Positions 1 through 12,000 of a stretch of 64,000 nucleotides of DNA are shown in pieces. A model generated the notes under the pieces. That model was not told the origin of the DNA. It worked only from the letters and a program-made list of their open reading frames with translations, and did not search any database. Source of the DNA: Sorghum bicolor (Eukaryota > Streptophyta > Magnoliopsida > Poales > Poaceae); the NCBI RefSeq assembly GCF_000003195.3, contig NC_012870.2, positions 48,858,967 through 48,922,966 of the forward strand, written 5' to 3'. Both the position numbers and the translations under genes were made by a program. How positions within the stretch are numbered: the first letter of the stretch is position 1; each line of letters starts with the position of its first letter.

Positions 1-977
1 GGCAAAGAGATGGGCGTCACGGACTTCGTCAACTCCAAGGCCTGTGACAAACCGGTGCATGAGGTAGTTATATAGTTATTATTACATACACCTGTAGATA
101 TACTTGCCGGACTGGACTGATGACGAGTTGGTTAATTGATGTGCAGGTGATCAGGGAGATGACTGACGGAGCTGGTGTCGACTACAGTTTTGAGTGTACC
201 GGAATCAACGATGTGCTGAGAGAGGCCTTCCTGTCCACGCATGATGTACTACTACTACGTTGTGATTAATTACTTCTTGGAGTAGTAATTAATAATCTCT
301 TTATATTAATTTAATCTCCGAGATGGAAAGAAGAAGCAAGTCATGCGGATATGTGTTTGTATGCAGGGTTGGGGCCTGACGGTGGTGCTGGGGATCCACG
401 CGACGCCCAAGATGATGCCGCTACACCCGATGGAGCTCTTCGACGGCCGCCGGATCACCGGCTGCGTCTTTGGTGACGTCAAGGGCAAGTCCCAGCTGCC
501 AGCCATCGTCGACAAGTACGTCAACGGGGTGAGTCGTCACACGCTGCCTCAATTTCAGCTGTAAGGTCTTGTTTAGTTCTAAAAATTTTTGCAAAAATAG
601 GTACCGTAGCACTTTCGTTTGTTTGTGAAAAATATTGTCCAATCGTGGATTAACTAGGCTCAAAAGATTCGTCCCGTCAATTCCGACCAAACTATGCAAT
701 TAGTTTTTATTTTGTCTATATTTAATACTCCATGCATGCGTCTAAAGATTCGATGTGACGGCGAATCTGAAAAATTTTGCAAAACTTTTTGGGAACAAAA
801 CAAGGCCTAAATCACTACCATATTTCTTTAATCTGTGCTCCTGCTACTTGGTCGCCACAGGACCTGAATATAAACTTTGATGGGTTCATAACACACAACA
901 TGCCCTTCTCGGACATCAGCAAGGCCATCCAGTTGCTGGAGGAAGGCAAGTCCCTTAGGTGCGTGCTCCATCTCTGA
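1..977 (+). CDS. Alcohol dehydrogenase-like gene, last four exons (partial, 5' end outside window)
   Basis: C-terminal part of a zinc-type medium-chain alcohol dehydrogenase, an NAD-dependent oxidation of alcohols in the cytosol. Exons read at 1-63, 147-245, 367-528 and 861-977, all phase 0, each intron starting GT and ending AG; the stop is TGA at 975-977. Seen in the translation: GVTDFVNSKAC, then DGAGVDYSFECTG, the glycine-rich GWGLTVVLGIH, then FDGFITHNMPFSDI and a final SLRCVLHL. These match in order the cofactor-domain end and C-terminal catalytic-domain end of plant class III/P-like ADHs. The zinc ligands and the Rossmann GxGxxG lie upstream, outside the window. The third visible intron (529-860) contains a MITE. 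This is the only clear host gene. Which ADH paralogue it is cannot be told from these exons. Confidence 0.85.
565..807. mobile_element. Tourist-type MITE in ADH intron
   Basis: A 243-bp non-coding element. It begins GGTCTTGTTTAGTTCT and ends AACAAAACAAGGCC, which form imperfect terminal inverted repeats. It is flanked by the 3-bp direct repeat TAA at 562-564 and 808-810. A TAA/TTA duplication with GGCCTTGTTT ends is the signature of PIF/Harbinger (Tourist) MITEs in grasses. It encodes nothing. It fills about three quarters of the third visible ADH intron without touching the splice sites. Confidence 0.85.
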
Positions 978-1408
978 TGGGCCAAGCATGGGAGATTATT
1001 GTCCTTGTTTAATTTGGTTATGACAAAAATAAATATAGAATCCAGTGTTGAGTGGTACAATTCACATGTGCATCAGTGCTATTTTTCTTGTAAAGAAGGG
1101 TGTGATTACTGAAGAGAACTATTAGCAGTAGGAAACAGAGTAATTCACATGTCTTTGTGCTGTAATATATCTCAAGTTGTCTCCATTAAGTGGTTCTATT
1201 TCCAGCCATTAACCAATACTGTCATTTTTTTGAGGCAATGCTATTCGGCGAGCTTCATTATATTTATTCAGAAGAATAGTTACATCACTCATTAGCAATT
1301 CAAGAATAAAACTAAGGGGAATACAATTTTGTTTCGAAATGAAAACTCGCCTAGTTAGCCCATGTGCTATTTGGTTGACATAGCTTTGACAATGGTCAAT
1401 GGAGACAT
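978..1408. other. ADH 3' flank, no other feature seen
   Basis: Presumed 3' UTR and downstream flank of the ADH-like gene up to the split MITE. I see no open reading frame with a recognisable domain and no clear terminal repeats. A run of T at about 1227-1233 is followed by AT-rich sequence, which could be a degenerate retroelement tail, but nothing confirms that. Confidence 0.4.
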
Positions 1409-1424
1409 GGCCTTGTTTACTTCC
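1409..1424. mobile_element. Left 16 bp of a second MITE, cut by element 1
   Basis: The sequence GGCCTTGTTTACTTCC is the expected left terminus of the MITE family seen in the ADH intron. It stops at the first base of the element 1 LTR, and the last five bases (CTTCC) are the target duplication. The rest of the same MITE resumes at 37528, beyond the 36-kb insertion. Confidence 0.75.
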
Positions 1425-2157
1425 TGTTGACACCGTTTTTGGACATGTATCTTTGGACGCGTATCTGGGAGTTAATGAGGCGTAGATCGGCAGGCGAATA
1501 AAGTGGTGACTGATTGACAGAAGAGTTGCCGATGAGGGTTCATACCGATGATGAAACAACAGAATATGGCCAAGTACAGGAGTGGTGATGGATTTATGCC
1601 GATGACTGATGCTGATGGTTGCCGATGGCCACGAAAGGTGATTTGCCGATGGATACAAAAGGAGGCGTAGGAAATGTCAATCGGATGGTGATGGTGTGCC
1701 GATCGGTTGTGGTGAATAAATTAATGTTTTCCATAATTATTAGAGTTTGCTTTGCATACGGATTCCGTTCAATTTGGAATTCGAGTCCTAGTCATGTCTG
1801 ATTGTAACTCTTTTGGACAGGGTATAAATATAGACCCCGTAGCGATGTAAGAATATACACAATCAATCAAACACAAGCTTTTACATCTATTCCAGCATCT
1901 ACTTTTTCGACGACTTCGTCAACTCGCATATTTTCTTTTACTTACGAGTTCTTAGGAATTCATCGAGTCAATCTCGGCGAGTTCTCAAGTTCCGCGTGAA
2001 TACCTCTTGGCCGTGACATCCGGGCGCATCGCTGTTGTCGGGACCAAAGTATTCGAGTTATCACCTTTGTCGATTGTAAGGTCAAATCGGTTGGCACGCC
2101 TTAACGTTGAATCGGGTATTAGCCTTTTGTGTTTGCAGATCCACTTTTGCACCAACA
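1425..2157 (+). repeat. Element 1 5' LTR
   Basis: A 733-bp LTR, partner of the copy at 36791-37522, and related to the element 5 LTR at 57583. It begins TGTTGACACC and ends CACCAACA. The U3 part is dense in the word GCCGATG. A TATA box lies at 1823-1830. The primer-binding site follows eight bases after the end. Confidence 0.93.
1823..1830 (+). promoter_or_regulatory. TATA box of element 1 5' LTR
   Basis: TATAAATA in a GGG...TAGACCCC context, about 330 bp before the LTR end. The same box is at about 37189-37196 in the 3' LTR and 57947-57954 in element 5. The position fits the U3/R promoter of a plant LTR. Confidence 0.75.
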
Positions 2158-2164
2158 CATCTTT

Positions 2165-2182
2165 TGGCACGCCCAGTGGGAC
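2165..2182 (+). other. Primer-binding site of element 1
   Basis: TGGCACGCCCAGTGGGAC starts with the TGG expected opposite a tRNA CCA end and lies just inside the 5' LTR. Element 5 has the same site at 58286. I do not assign the priming tRNA. Confidence 0.7.
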
Positions 2183-2205
2183 AGAGATTCAACATCAAGA
2201 TCAAC

Positions 2206-4479
2206 ATGTCGAACACTGATTTCGACTTGGAGAACGTTATTCCCGTGATGGAAGCCAATCTCAGAGATGAACAGAAGCAAGCTATGGCAAAAGGTATGGA
2301 GGACTACAAGCAGCTATGCTTGAAATCCTTCAGTATCAACAGGAGCGGCGAGGTGATCCAGAAGGAAGCATTGCCGATGCCTCGGCAAATCACTTTTGAA
2401 GCCAATCCTGGTAAATTGCAAGAGATGGTTGAAAATGCTATCAATCGTGCTCTAATCAATCAATCTAGTGTGCTGTCCAATATAGTTTTCAATGCCGTGG
2501 CTAGAATGTTCAAAGAAGGACAAGTACCACCAGCTTATGTGGGCCCGGCCAATCATCAGCCAGGATCATCATCGGTTACGGCTCCATCGGCTACCACAGC
2601 CGTTGCGGGTACAGAAGTCACTTCTCCTCCAAGCACACTAGGGGTAACCAATGGACAATCTACACCGATGAGAACTAACCCAGACAACAACAGAAGGGAA
2701 AATCCAACTTACTACAGATCTATTGGCATCGGCGATGTCAGGATCTGTGTTTAAAAATTCTCAAGTTCCTTCCAACTGGTGAGGATATGGTATGTCCCCA
2801 GAATTTATGGCAAATAGTTCTGGGATATCTCAAGTGGCTGACATGACAGGCAAGGCTCCTATGGCATCGGCACACCAGTATCGCCGATGACTCAAAATCC
2901 TCATTATTCCACAGCTACCACTGCATGACCCTTTACTGAAAATTCTCAAATACCAACGTTCCAGATGCCTAACGCATCGACAGATCCAATGCCGACGCAT
3001 CAAAGGTTTATGACACAGCTAGAGTATGTCAATTCAATGGTGATGCCCAATTATCAACCATCGGCAGGGCCTACGCCGATGAATGTTAACAATGGATGGA
3101 CAAGGCAGTTTGTCTTTCCACAGATGCCTCAGCAGAATCATCAGGCTATGGGATTTCAGCAGGGACCAATGTAGCCTAGATTTCAGAATCAAAGGTTGAT
3201 CAACCAGCCAATGAATCTCGGTCAGCAAGTTGGTGGTCAACAGGCGGTGGCTAATCTCATGTTCCGTGGAGATCGAGTACCACAGAGACACGTGGAAGCT
3301 TATCAGCAGGTGCTAGAGCCACAACCCGCCCATCGGCAGAATGCCAATGCTTATTGGGCTGATAAAATAGCAGAAGTGATGAGAGATCAATTTGGGATAA
3401 AACCCAAAGTTAACACTTACTCTTATCGGACGCCGTATCCTCCTGCATATGACTTAATTCCACTTCCAAATCAGTACAAGGTGCCGGATTTCACTAAATT
3501 CTCTGGGCAGGATGATACGTCAACCATGGAGCATGTTAACAGGTTCATCATCCAGTGTGGGGAAGCTGCTAATAGAGATGAGTTAAGGGTTCGTTTATTC
3601 TCATCATCTTTATCTGGATCGGCCTTTACTTGGTTTATTTCATTACCTCCGAACTCAGTGATTACTTGGGCCGATCTATAAAAACAATTCCATAAGTATT
3701 TCTTTTCTAGAGTTCATCAGAAGAAGATTACCGATTTAGTCAGGCTAAGGCAGCGCAATGATGAATCGATTGAAAGCTTTGTGCAAAGGTTGCGAGATGT
3801 TAAGAACAAATGCTATAGTCAAGTTCTGGATGATCGGCAGCTAGCCGATTAGGCTTTCCAAAGATTGTTGCCACACATTAAAGACAAGTATGCTGCTCAA
3901 GAATTTGAAAGTCTGAGTCATCTAGTGCAGAGGATCTCTGATCAAGACGTCAAAGCTTTTGAACCTAAGAGAGCATGGAACAAAAAGGTATCATTTGTCG
4001 ATGAGGCAACAAGCTCAGATTCTGATGAAGAACCAGTCATCGGCTTAGCGGAGTGGGTACAAAATAATAAGCCGATGTCTTTCCCTTTTGGGCATAAAGA
4101 GCCAGAAGAGTTTGCATTTGACATCACCAAAGCCGATAGGATATTTGACTTTCTGCTTCAGGAGGGACAGATCAAGTTGTCACCTAACGATGTGATTCCA
4201 TTAGCGGAAGAGTTAAAGAAGATCAAATACTGCAAGTGGCATAATGCGACATCTCATAGTACAAATGAATGCAAAGTGTTTAGACAACAGTTGCAATCGG
4301 CTATAGAAACTGGGAGAATCAAGTTTGATAGTTCCAAAGCCTAGAAGCCGATGAAGATTGACCAGCATCCTTTCCCCACTAATATGTTGGATGCTAAGGG
4401 AAAGACTAAAGTCTTGACATCAGAGGTAGCTGAGCGAAGCGCATCGGTAGATCCTCAGCATCAGATCACTGCCGATGAC
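2206..4479 (+). pseudogene. Element 1 gag, N-terminal and core part (broken)
   Basis: Capsid precursor gene starting at ATG 2206, closely related to the intact element 5 gag at 58326. The reading frame is open to 2754, then lost by frameshift (TAA at 2752). Later pieces are open at 3196-3681 and 3865-4344, with stops between them; one is at 3679-3681, where the relative reads on. The core YKVPDFTKFSGQDDTSTMEH at about 3476-3535, followed by RLFSSSLSGSAFTWF, is the conserved retrotransposon gag domain. Near 4230 the pattern CKWHNATSHSTNEC resembles a zinc knuckle. The gene is interrupted at 4480 by element 2 and resumes at 28849. It cannot make a full protein. Confidence 0.88.
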
Positions 4480-5993
4480 TGTTGACACTAGCTAACACCA
4501 CTTAGATACTAGGTTGTCATCCCCAGCATGGTGCCAGAGTGTACAAAGGTATTTATAAATGTAAAGGGCTCTCTAGAAAATAATCTATTCTATCCGCAAG
4601 CGCACAGATAAAACACCTCATTGTAGCATTTCACCAGGATAAGTATTCCAGGTATCGTTATTTATAATTTTGCTCAAGGGATCTAAAGAAGATGAAATTA
4701 AATCAAGGGGCAAAATCTATCAAGGCATAGACTCGAGATAAACTTGCAAGAACATGATTACTAATGAGAAACTCGTCACACAGTCACTTACTTTAGCAGG
4801 GGGTAAACCATAAAGATAATGATAATAAAGTATAAGTTCATGGGTAGATGACACAGCGATTAGAAAATAGACTACTCCTCATATATGTAGGTGATGTCGG
4901 ATTAGCTAGAGAATGGATTCTAAGTTATCTACTAACTACTAAGTCATAATCTACTCTAGTTATCTACAAGATCATATATAGCATAAAAGACTCTTCATTC
5001 ATGTATAAGGAACATTGATAAAGTAAATCAGAGCATCGCATGACTTACTCCACAATACCGGTTCTGCCTGTCCTATCAACGGAGGGTGGACTATATAAGA
5101 ATCAACGAAGCTGTCACTATCGCGAACTACCACACGACCCGGCAATAGGATACATTTGCAGATAAATAACATCTAAGCACCACGCTCACATGTGATCTAT
5201 CACCTAACTCCCTCGCGTCAAGAGCTAAGCGCTTTGCAAACTTATACATAAACTCATTATCAATTAGAACTATATCAAATATAGAAATAGAGCAAACGAA
5301 GAACATAATAATTAGAGACATAATGCAATTAGAACAAAGAATTAGAGAAAGATATGAATAATACCAATCTTTATTACCGAAGATCCGAATCCAGAGCGTA
5401 GTGCTCTACTTCTCTAATTGCTATCTAATCAAACCTCTAAACTTGAAGGATTAGGGAGTAGCTAATTCTAATTCTCTGTGGGAGAGAAGCTCTAAACCCT
5501 AACTTTGATGGCTACCTCTGAATAATGATTTCTCCTCCTCTCCTCCAGGGGCCAGGGGGTCTGGTTTTATAGTCCCCTCAAGTGAACGTGAGCCATTAGA
5601 TCAAACCGACATAGATTGTATGGTTTAGATTGATCCTTTAGGTCGGTGGAGTGTTGTCCCGAAGCAGAGTCCTGATTGGACTCCTGGCCTGGGCGGGCGC
5701 ACAAGGGGGGTGGGCGGGCGCCCTGCCCCCGAGCCCGATTCCCTTCTCGTTCGTACCCGTGGCTTCTGGACTCTTCTAGATTGAGGAAAATTGCGCGGCA
5801 CGTAATTATCTCGTTGTAAACATGACATGTGGGCCTTCTCTCCATATTATCTAATAACCCCCTACAGAAATAGATAAACACCAAAGCTCGTGGAATTCTG
5901 TCAGATAAAATCCTATTTCTAGATGTTTGTTTCATATTGATCCTTTTCCATGTTTATTTGATTATTAATTTTAGTACTTAAGGACCGTCAACA
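4480..5993 (-). repeat. Element 2 3' LTR
   Basis: A 1514-bp LTR reading, on the + strand, TGTTGACACTAGC to ACCGTCAACA. It pairs with 27334-28848. It includes the GC-rich stretch GGGCGGGCGC at about 5692-5731, a motif shared with other Athila LTR sequence in this window. Confidence 0.92.
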
Positions 5994-7520
5994 AACTCCC
6001 CCAAGCTTATCCTTTGCTCGTCCTTGAGCAACTAGCTAAACTCAGACGGATCAAGAGTTGCTTCAATGTTTTCTTTCCTGACAGGCACACATGCTTTTAC
6101 ATAAAAATTCTTCCAGATTAGAGTGAAGTGTTATGAAGCTTAGTACCTGCACTTAAGTCTTAAGTAATTGAAAGACAAAATAGTTAAGTCAAGCACTATC
6201 CCTCCTGTTTATACTTCACTTTTGTTCTAGAGTTTTTCATAAGTTTTCAAAATAAAACTCAGAGTTCCCAGCAATGATTCTCTCAAGTCTCTCTATATGT
6301 GGTATTTGTGGATCCTTACTATAATGTCACTTACCTATAGCTAATGGAATATTTAAGTGGAGCTCATAGGAGTGAAAAACAGCTCATACATATGTTGTCT
6401 AATCGAGCCATGGATCCCAAAGAACTCAGCATATAATTAAATCAAGATGTGCATGTGTGATGGAGTAAATGATAGTGATGGTAAAAAAATGTATAAGTGA
6501 TAATAAAGCTTAGTTCTCATTGCTCCTCATATTGCTATCTCTCCTCTTCTTTGATCTTTGCTTTGGGAGAACATGGGCTATCTTTTTCTCTTTTTTTTCA
6601 GGTGGGTAGTAGATAACCCTAATTCTACTGTCGGACACTTGTCCATTTTTTCCACTCAAGTGGGTATCTTTGTACCCCTAATTCTACTTCGGACACTTGT
6701 CCATTTTTACCTCTCGTCTCACTCTTTTTCTTTCTTTATCCGAGGTTCCGGGCACTTGCCCTTTTTTATTTCCTCGTATATTTTTGCATAACCCATGCCT
6801 CTTCTGCATTGAATCTTTTTTAGAGAGAGAGAATAACAATATTCGGGACAGTGAGTCATAATATTTTTAGCAATTTTAATGAATGAAGATGAATGGTGTA
6901 GTAGATGTGTGCAAGTGAATATCTTAATTTAACCACATGAAAGCTCCTAAGGGTCAACACAGCTCGATCAAACTCAATGTAAATATAGTAAAAGATGTTA
7001 TAGCAAGTATGGCTGTGGTAGGTAGTTTGCAATGCTAGGAACTCATCATGTGACTTGTAAGTTTTCAAAATAAATCTCTAGAACTTAGTGTAGTAGGAAC
7101 AAGATAAACAGTAGCTCAACTTTATATCATGCCTTTCTCTTACTGAGACTTTAGTTTTATGCTTCCCAAAGATAGTAAGTTTCAGTTTTAGTAATTCCTG
7201 GAAGAACTCTAATATAAAAGCTAGGTACTTGTAGGTAAGCAAACAGTGCAACTGCTCATCATTTCCATCATGTATCTTTTTGGTCTTTTTATTTTTTTAG
7301 AGATTAAGATTTAGCAGATAAATAAAGCACACTTATCTACACACTCTTTTTATTTTGTTTTCATGTTTATAGAATGTAGTAACATTAAAGCAAGAAAATA
7401 TTTATTTGGTTTTCTAAGTTTTTCCCTTTTAAGATAAATTAAATACTAAGACAAAATAGAATAAATAAGAAGAGCAAATAAAAACTTACTTGATAAATTA
7501 GGGACGAACTCCCCCAAGCT
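5994..7520 (-). other. Element 2 3' untranslated region and purine tract
   Basis: AT-rich sequence without a supported gene. Immediately beside the LTR the - strand reads AAGCTTGGGGGAGTT (about 5994-6008), a polypurine tract that primes plus-strand DNA synthesis. Just before it is TTGCTCAAGGACGAGCAAAGG, a motif repeated in an Athila remnant at 55283. The region also contains the imperfect repeats at 6602-6771. Confidence 0.7.
6602..6771. repeat. Imperfect tandem repeats with GGACACTTGTCC core
   Basis: Two units of about 55-60 bp read GTGGGTA..CCCTAATTCTACT..CGGACACTTGTCC and start near 6602 and 6660. A shorter third unit (CCGGGCACTTGCCC) lies near 6748. The core GGACACTTGTCC is nearly palindromic. 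It lies in the untranslated part of element 2. Confidence 0.6.
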
Positions 7521-8506
7521 GGATGTTGTCGTCGGTCTTACCCGATGTTCCAGAACCGCATCATGGTTGTGATGTTGTCATTCATTATTGTTGTATCTTG
7601 TCTCAGCTCTTGCACTGCAGCGGCATGGTCCTGGTTCCATTTTTGTTGTTCTTCCAGGAGTCTTCGATGTTCTGCTTGCGTGTTCTGGATGTCGAGGAGG
7701 GTGTTGTCAGTACGAGTGAAGAAAGCACCGGCCTCTTGATAGTAGTCATTCGTGAAAGCGTAGGAGGTGTCGGAGTATCGTCCTGCATCAAATTGGGGCG
7801 GAGGTCTAGATCCTGAAGCTCCATATGGATCAGTGGAGTACCTACCCGTATGAAAAGGCGGGTTTGTCCACTAGTGATCTTGGCTCTCCGGCCATGTCTC
7901 CTCTGTTGGCTCTTGTGGTTGCGCATGTCGAGCCCATGGGTCTCGAAGGACTCGAGGGTTGTAATTGAAATAATGTAGGTGTGCTGCTTCTTCTGGTCCA
8001 GGGTCAGCTCCATACCAGGTGCGTTCTCGGTGGGTGGTCATCCTTTCAGATGCCACTCGCTGTGGAGTTCTCTGGTTCACTGGTGTTGCTGCAATCTCAA
8101 TCAAAAAGTTTTGAACAACGTAGATGCCAAGGTTCAGGTTAGGTAACCGAATCTTGCCTTTATCATCATATAGCATATACATTATATTCCCCTCTTTCTT
8201 CAACATCTGAGCTTGTCTAAATGTGTCATAGCCATGATAAATTCTTAATTCTTCTATGAAGTCCAACGATGAATTTTCTAGTAAGTGAAGATTAGAGGCT
8301 AGACGAGTGATAAGTGAAGTACATCCTACTGGTCCCTGAAGACTAGGTATACTAAGCCAATGTGAAACTAATAATGTAACAGGCGAAGTGGGTACTTTAC
8401 TAATAGCAGCATATAAAAGTTGTAAATCTCCTACTCTTACTTTCCTAATATCATCGCGATAGAAAAGATTGTACCCAAGCCATTTGTGGAACATCCTAAG
8501 AGTGGG
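7520..8506 (-). pseudogene. Element 2 extra ORF, C-terminal part (Athila ORF-like)
   Basis: Continuation of the ORF that starts at 20650 on the - strand. It was split by element 3; the CCCAC duplication lies inside the coding sequence, and the reading frame continues exactly across it from MEHP to TLRMFHKWLG. The translation contains FYRDDIRKVRVGDLQLLYAA and SLDFIEELRIYHGYDTFRQA, resembling the ATHILA ORF-1 type proteins found after pol in Athila elements. An in-frame TAG at 7871 precedes more plausible coding sequence. No transmembrane segment is evident. Its function is unknown; the family is sometimes compared to env by position only. Confidence 0.65.
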
Positions 8507-8965
8507 TGTGGGGGGATAGACCCCTATACCCTTACGGCTAGACTTGGGCCAGGAGGCTTGGCCCATTACGAGACGAGTTCAAGGCTTGATCCGACAGCCT
8601 GGAGTTTCGCGCAAGGAAGCAAGATGTGGAGATCAAGCAAGATTCTAGTCGGTTAGAAAAGGAATTGATATCGAACTATCTATGACAATTGTAACCGACT
8701 AGGATTAGTTTCCAGATCTATAACCCTCCCTTCAGACTATATAAGGAGAGGCAAGGGACCCCCCTAGGACATACGATTCTCTCAACACAAATCAATACAA
8801 CCAGACGCAGGACGTAGGTATTACGCCAACTCGGCGGCCGAACCTGGATAAAAAGCTTGTCCGAGTCTTGCGTCACCATCGAGTTCGTAGTTTGCGCACC
8901 GTCTACCGATAAACTACTACCGTGGGTATACCCCAAGGTAGACTGCCGACCAGCTTTCGTCGACA
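8507..8965 (+). repeat. Element 3 5' LTR
   Basis: A 459-bp LTR running TGTGGGGGGATAG to TTCGTCGACA. A TATA box (TATATAAG) is at 8738-8745, about 220 bp before the end, and is repeated at 19830-19837 in the 3' copy. A diverged relative lies at 55572. Confidence 0.95.
8738..8745 (+). promoter_or_regulatory. TATA box of element 3 5' LTR
   Basis: TATATAAG followed by GAGAGGCAAGGG. The related LTR at 55572 keeps TATATAAGG at the same relative place, which supports function as the element promoter. Confidence 0.75.
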
Positions 8966-8966
8966 G

Positions 8967-8985
8967 TGGCGCGCCAGGTAGGGGG
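8967..8985 (+). other. Primer-binding site of element 3
   Basis: TGGCGCGCCAGGTAGGGGG starts one base after the 5' LTR. Element 4 has nearly the same site (51015-51034), so the two families use the same type of tRNA primer, which I do not name. Confidence 0.8.
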
Positions 8986-9013
8986 TGTGCTTGCAACTTT
9001 TCCGGCGAACAAG

Positions 9014-12000
9014 ATGGTCACGATCCCAGCTTCCGCGACCGTGCCTGAAGGCCTCACGTTCACCGTTGGCCAGATCACGTGGACGACGTGCAGCGGCGGC
9101 CTCACGACCACGGTTTCGAAAGAGACCCAGATCCAATCTGAGATCACGCCGTCTCCGACCACACACATGGCGGCACCGAGCGCCCGACCACCGTTCCCGC
9201 TCTACAAGGGAAAGAAGATCGACAGCTCGGACCTTCTCCAAGCGCTTGATCGTGCTGACTCCAAGCCACTCGAAGTTTCCCAACTAGTAGACGGAGTTCT
9301 GCGTCGGCCCGACCAAGCTGCTCCAGCGGATTTTTTCAAATCCCGCCGGCCAACTCGTGTCGCCACACACGAACGGCTGGGAACGTCTCTGACGATAACC
9401 TCAACACCCTCAGGACAATCCGTCGAGCTCAAGAAGGAAGATTATCCTTGCGGCCTGAACAACTCGGCCTCTGTTTACTCACAGCACACCCAATCCGTTT
9501 TCAGCAAGGCGGGTTGGTCGCCGACAAGGAACGATCGTCACTACGTCAACATGGTGACAAACCGAGAACTACGGGACGGCCAGGTTTCCAGCACCAACTC
9601 AAGCACCGGTTCCGTCCCCACCGAGGTTATAAACACCGAAGACGAGGACTACGACCTGGATTTTACTTCACACCCTCCGGGTTTCCCCCGATTCCCGACA
9701 TTTCCCCCCCAGCGAGGAGATATTGTGTTCAATGTCAGCGCCGACGAACCGGTCGTTGATGGAGAAACAGATGACCAGAGGCAACTCCGCGAACAGCGCA
9801 ATGCCGATCGCGCCCGACGACGCGCAGACGAGCAACAACAAATGCCGCCAAATAATCTCAACGATGCCTTTGACATGGTCGGGGACCAGCTAGTCTACAA
9901 AACGCCAAGCGCCAACGTGGCTGTCGCCATGGCAAACCTAGATCGGCTTCCTGATACCCCCGAGTGCCAGGGAGTCCGGACCAGCATCCGAGCACACCTG
10001 ATCGCTGCAATGGGACAGACAGCCACTCTGCTCAAGAGAGTCCAGGACGTCTCTTATACGGAAGCCGCCTCCGACCAGACTAATCGTAGCCGGGCCTCAC
10101 CGTCTCCCAGCAGGCGTCACCGCAGCCGCTCTCCCGACAACCGTCGAAAGGACTCACGGCGCGACGATGGTGGTCGGGACGCCGACGGTCGCCGCAAGCA
10201 GAACCGCGTATGCGGCCAAGAAGTAAACCAGCACAGGGATCTCCGCCACAACATCCCTCCCAAAGATGCCCGGGACCGCATCAATAGGCGCGCCACAGAG
10301 AGAGCAGTCCACGAAAACCTGCGCCGCATCGAGTACGATGCAACGCACGGTCCTCCGGGCCTAAGACAGTTCTCCTCACACCTCCGCCAGGTCATGTGGC
10401 CTCACAATTTCAAGCTCGAAAAACTTAAAAAATACGACGGCAAGGAAAATCCAGAGAACTGGATCACCCTCTATGAAATCGCCGTCCGATCAGCGGTAGG
10501 GGATGAGCACGTCAAGGCTAACTACTTCCCCGTAGTCCTCGACCAGGCTGGTCATCAGTGGCTTCTTGGCTTGCCCGAGGACTCCTTCGACTCTTGGGAA
10601 GAGCTACGCCAGGCTTTCATCGACAACTTCATCGCCACATGCGAGCAGCCTGGAAACAAGTATGACCTTGAAAGGATAAGGGACAGGAAGAACGAACCTC
10701 TGCGCGATTACATCCGACGATTCTCGGATATGCGCCTCAAAATCCCGAAGATTTCCCACGACGAGGCCATCTCAGCCTTCATCAAGGGCCTGCGTTTCCA
10801 CGAAGCGCTGAGGAACAAGCTGTTGCGTAAACGTCCAACAACGGTAGCAGAGCTCCTCGCCACGGCCAAAAATTACGCCGATGCCGACGACGCAGAAAAA
10901 CTAATCCGAGACGATGCGAGAGGTCCCGACCAACCTCCCCGGCGAGATGACGGTCGTGGTCGCTACGACAGCAGAAACCACCGCCGCTCCGACAACCGCG
11001 ATCACCGAGAGGGTTGGGATCGGCGGCGCGACAACCGCGACGATTTCAGAGGAAAGCGCCCTCGTGGCTACGACTACGAAGTAAACACGGTCAAGCGTCC
11101 CAACGGACGACGGGACTACCAAGAAGACTATAACAAAACGTTGAAGGGACCATGCCAACTGCACCCAAAGTCTAATCATACCATGGAAGAGTGCCGCGTC
11201 CTCAAAAGCATCTATACACGGCGGGCCGCCCAAGACGACTCCGCCAAGAAAAACAACAAGCGAGACGGGCACGACCACGAAGATGAGGACGAGGACCAAG
11301 ATAGGGACCCCCGACACCAGTACGTCAGCCCCACCGACGTGGTCCACTCCATTTTCGGGGGCAAGGTCTCCATTGAATCTAAGCGAGAAAGAAAGCTGTT
11401 AAAGAGAGCCTGCCTCAACATAGACAGCACGGACGGGCTGATCGCAGACCCAAAATTCCCCCCATGGTCCCACAGGGAGATCTCGTTCAGCAGGAAGGAC
11501 CAGTGGGCCGCTATCCCAGAGCCGGGTTGTTTCCCCCTGATTCTGGACCCTTGCATCAACAGCATCAGATTCGAGCGCGTACTCGTGGACGGGGGAAGCT
11601 CCATTGACATCCTCTTTCGCAACAGCCTGCCCGCCCTCAAGATATCTCCTGCACAACTAAAACCTTACGACGCCCAATTCTGGGGGGTTTTGCCGGGTCA
11701 AAGTTCAGTGCCTCTCGGACAGATAACATTGCCTGTCCAATTCGGCACACCCGACCACTTCCGGACGGAGTTCATCAACTTCGTAGTCGCCGATTTCGAC
11801 GGGACCTATCACGCTATACTGGGCCGACTATCGCTGACAAAGTTCATGGCAGTCCCGCACTACTCATACCTGGTCCTTAAGATGCCTACGGAGAAGGGTG
11901 TCCTAACCGTCAGAGGCAATGTTTACACTGCGTATACCTGCGAAGAGGAGAGCTTCAAGATCACCGAAGCAATCGACCTCTCAATCCGCATGGCAGAAAC

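Noticed and set aside
1209..1658. 149-codon frame on the - strand across the split MITE and LTR
   Set aside because: It spans the boundary between host flank, MITE and LTR, and its part within the LTR recurs at 36749-37024 only because of LTR duplication.
8857..9048. Short frame over the LTR end and primer site of element 3
   Set aside because: It crosses LTR, primer site and gag start, and reads the gag start in the wrong frame.
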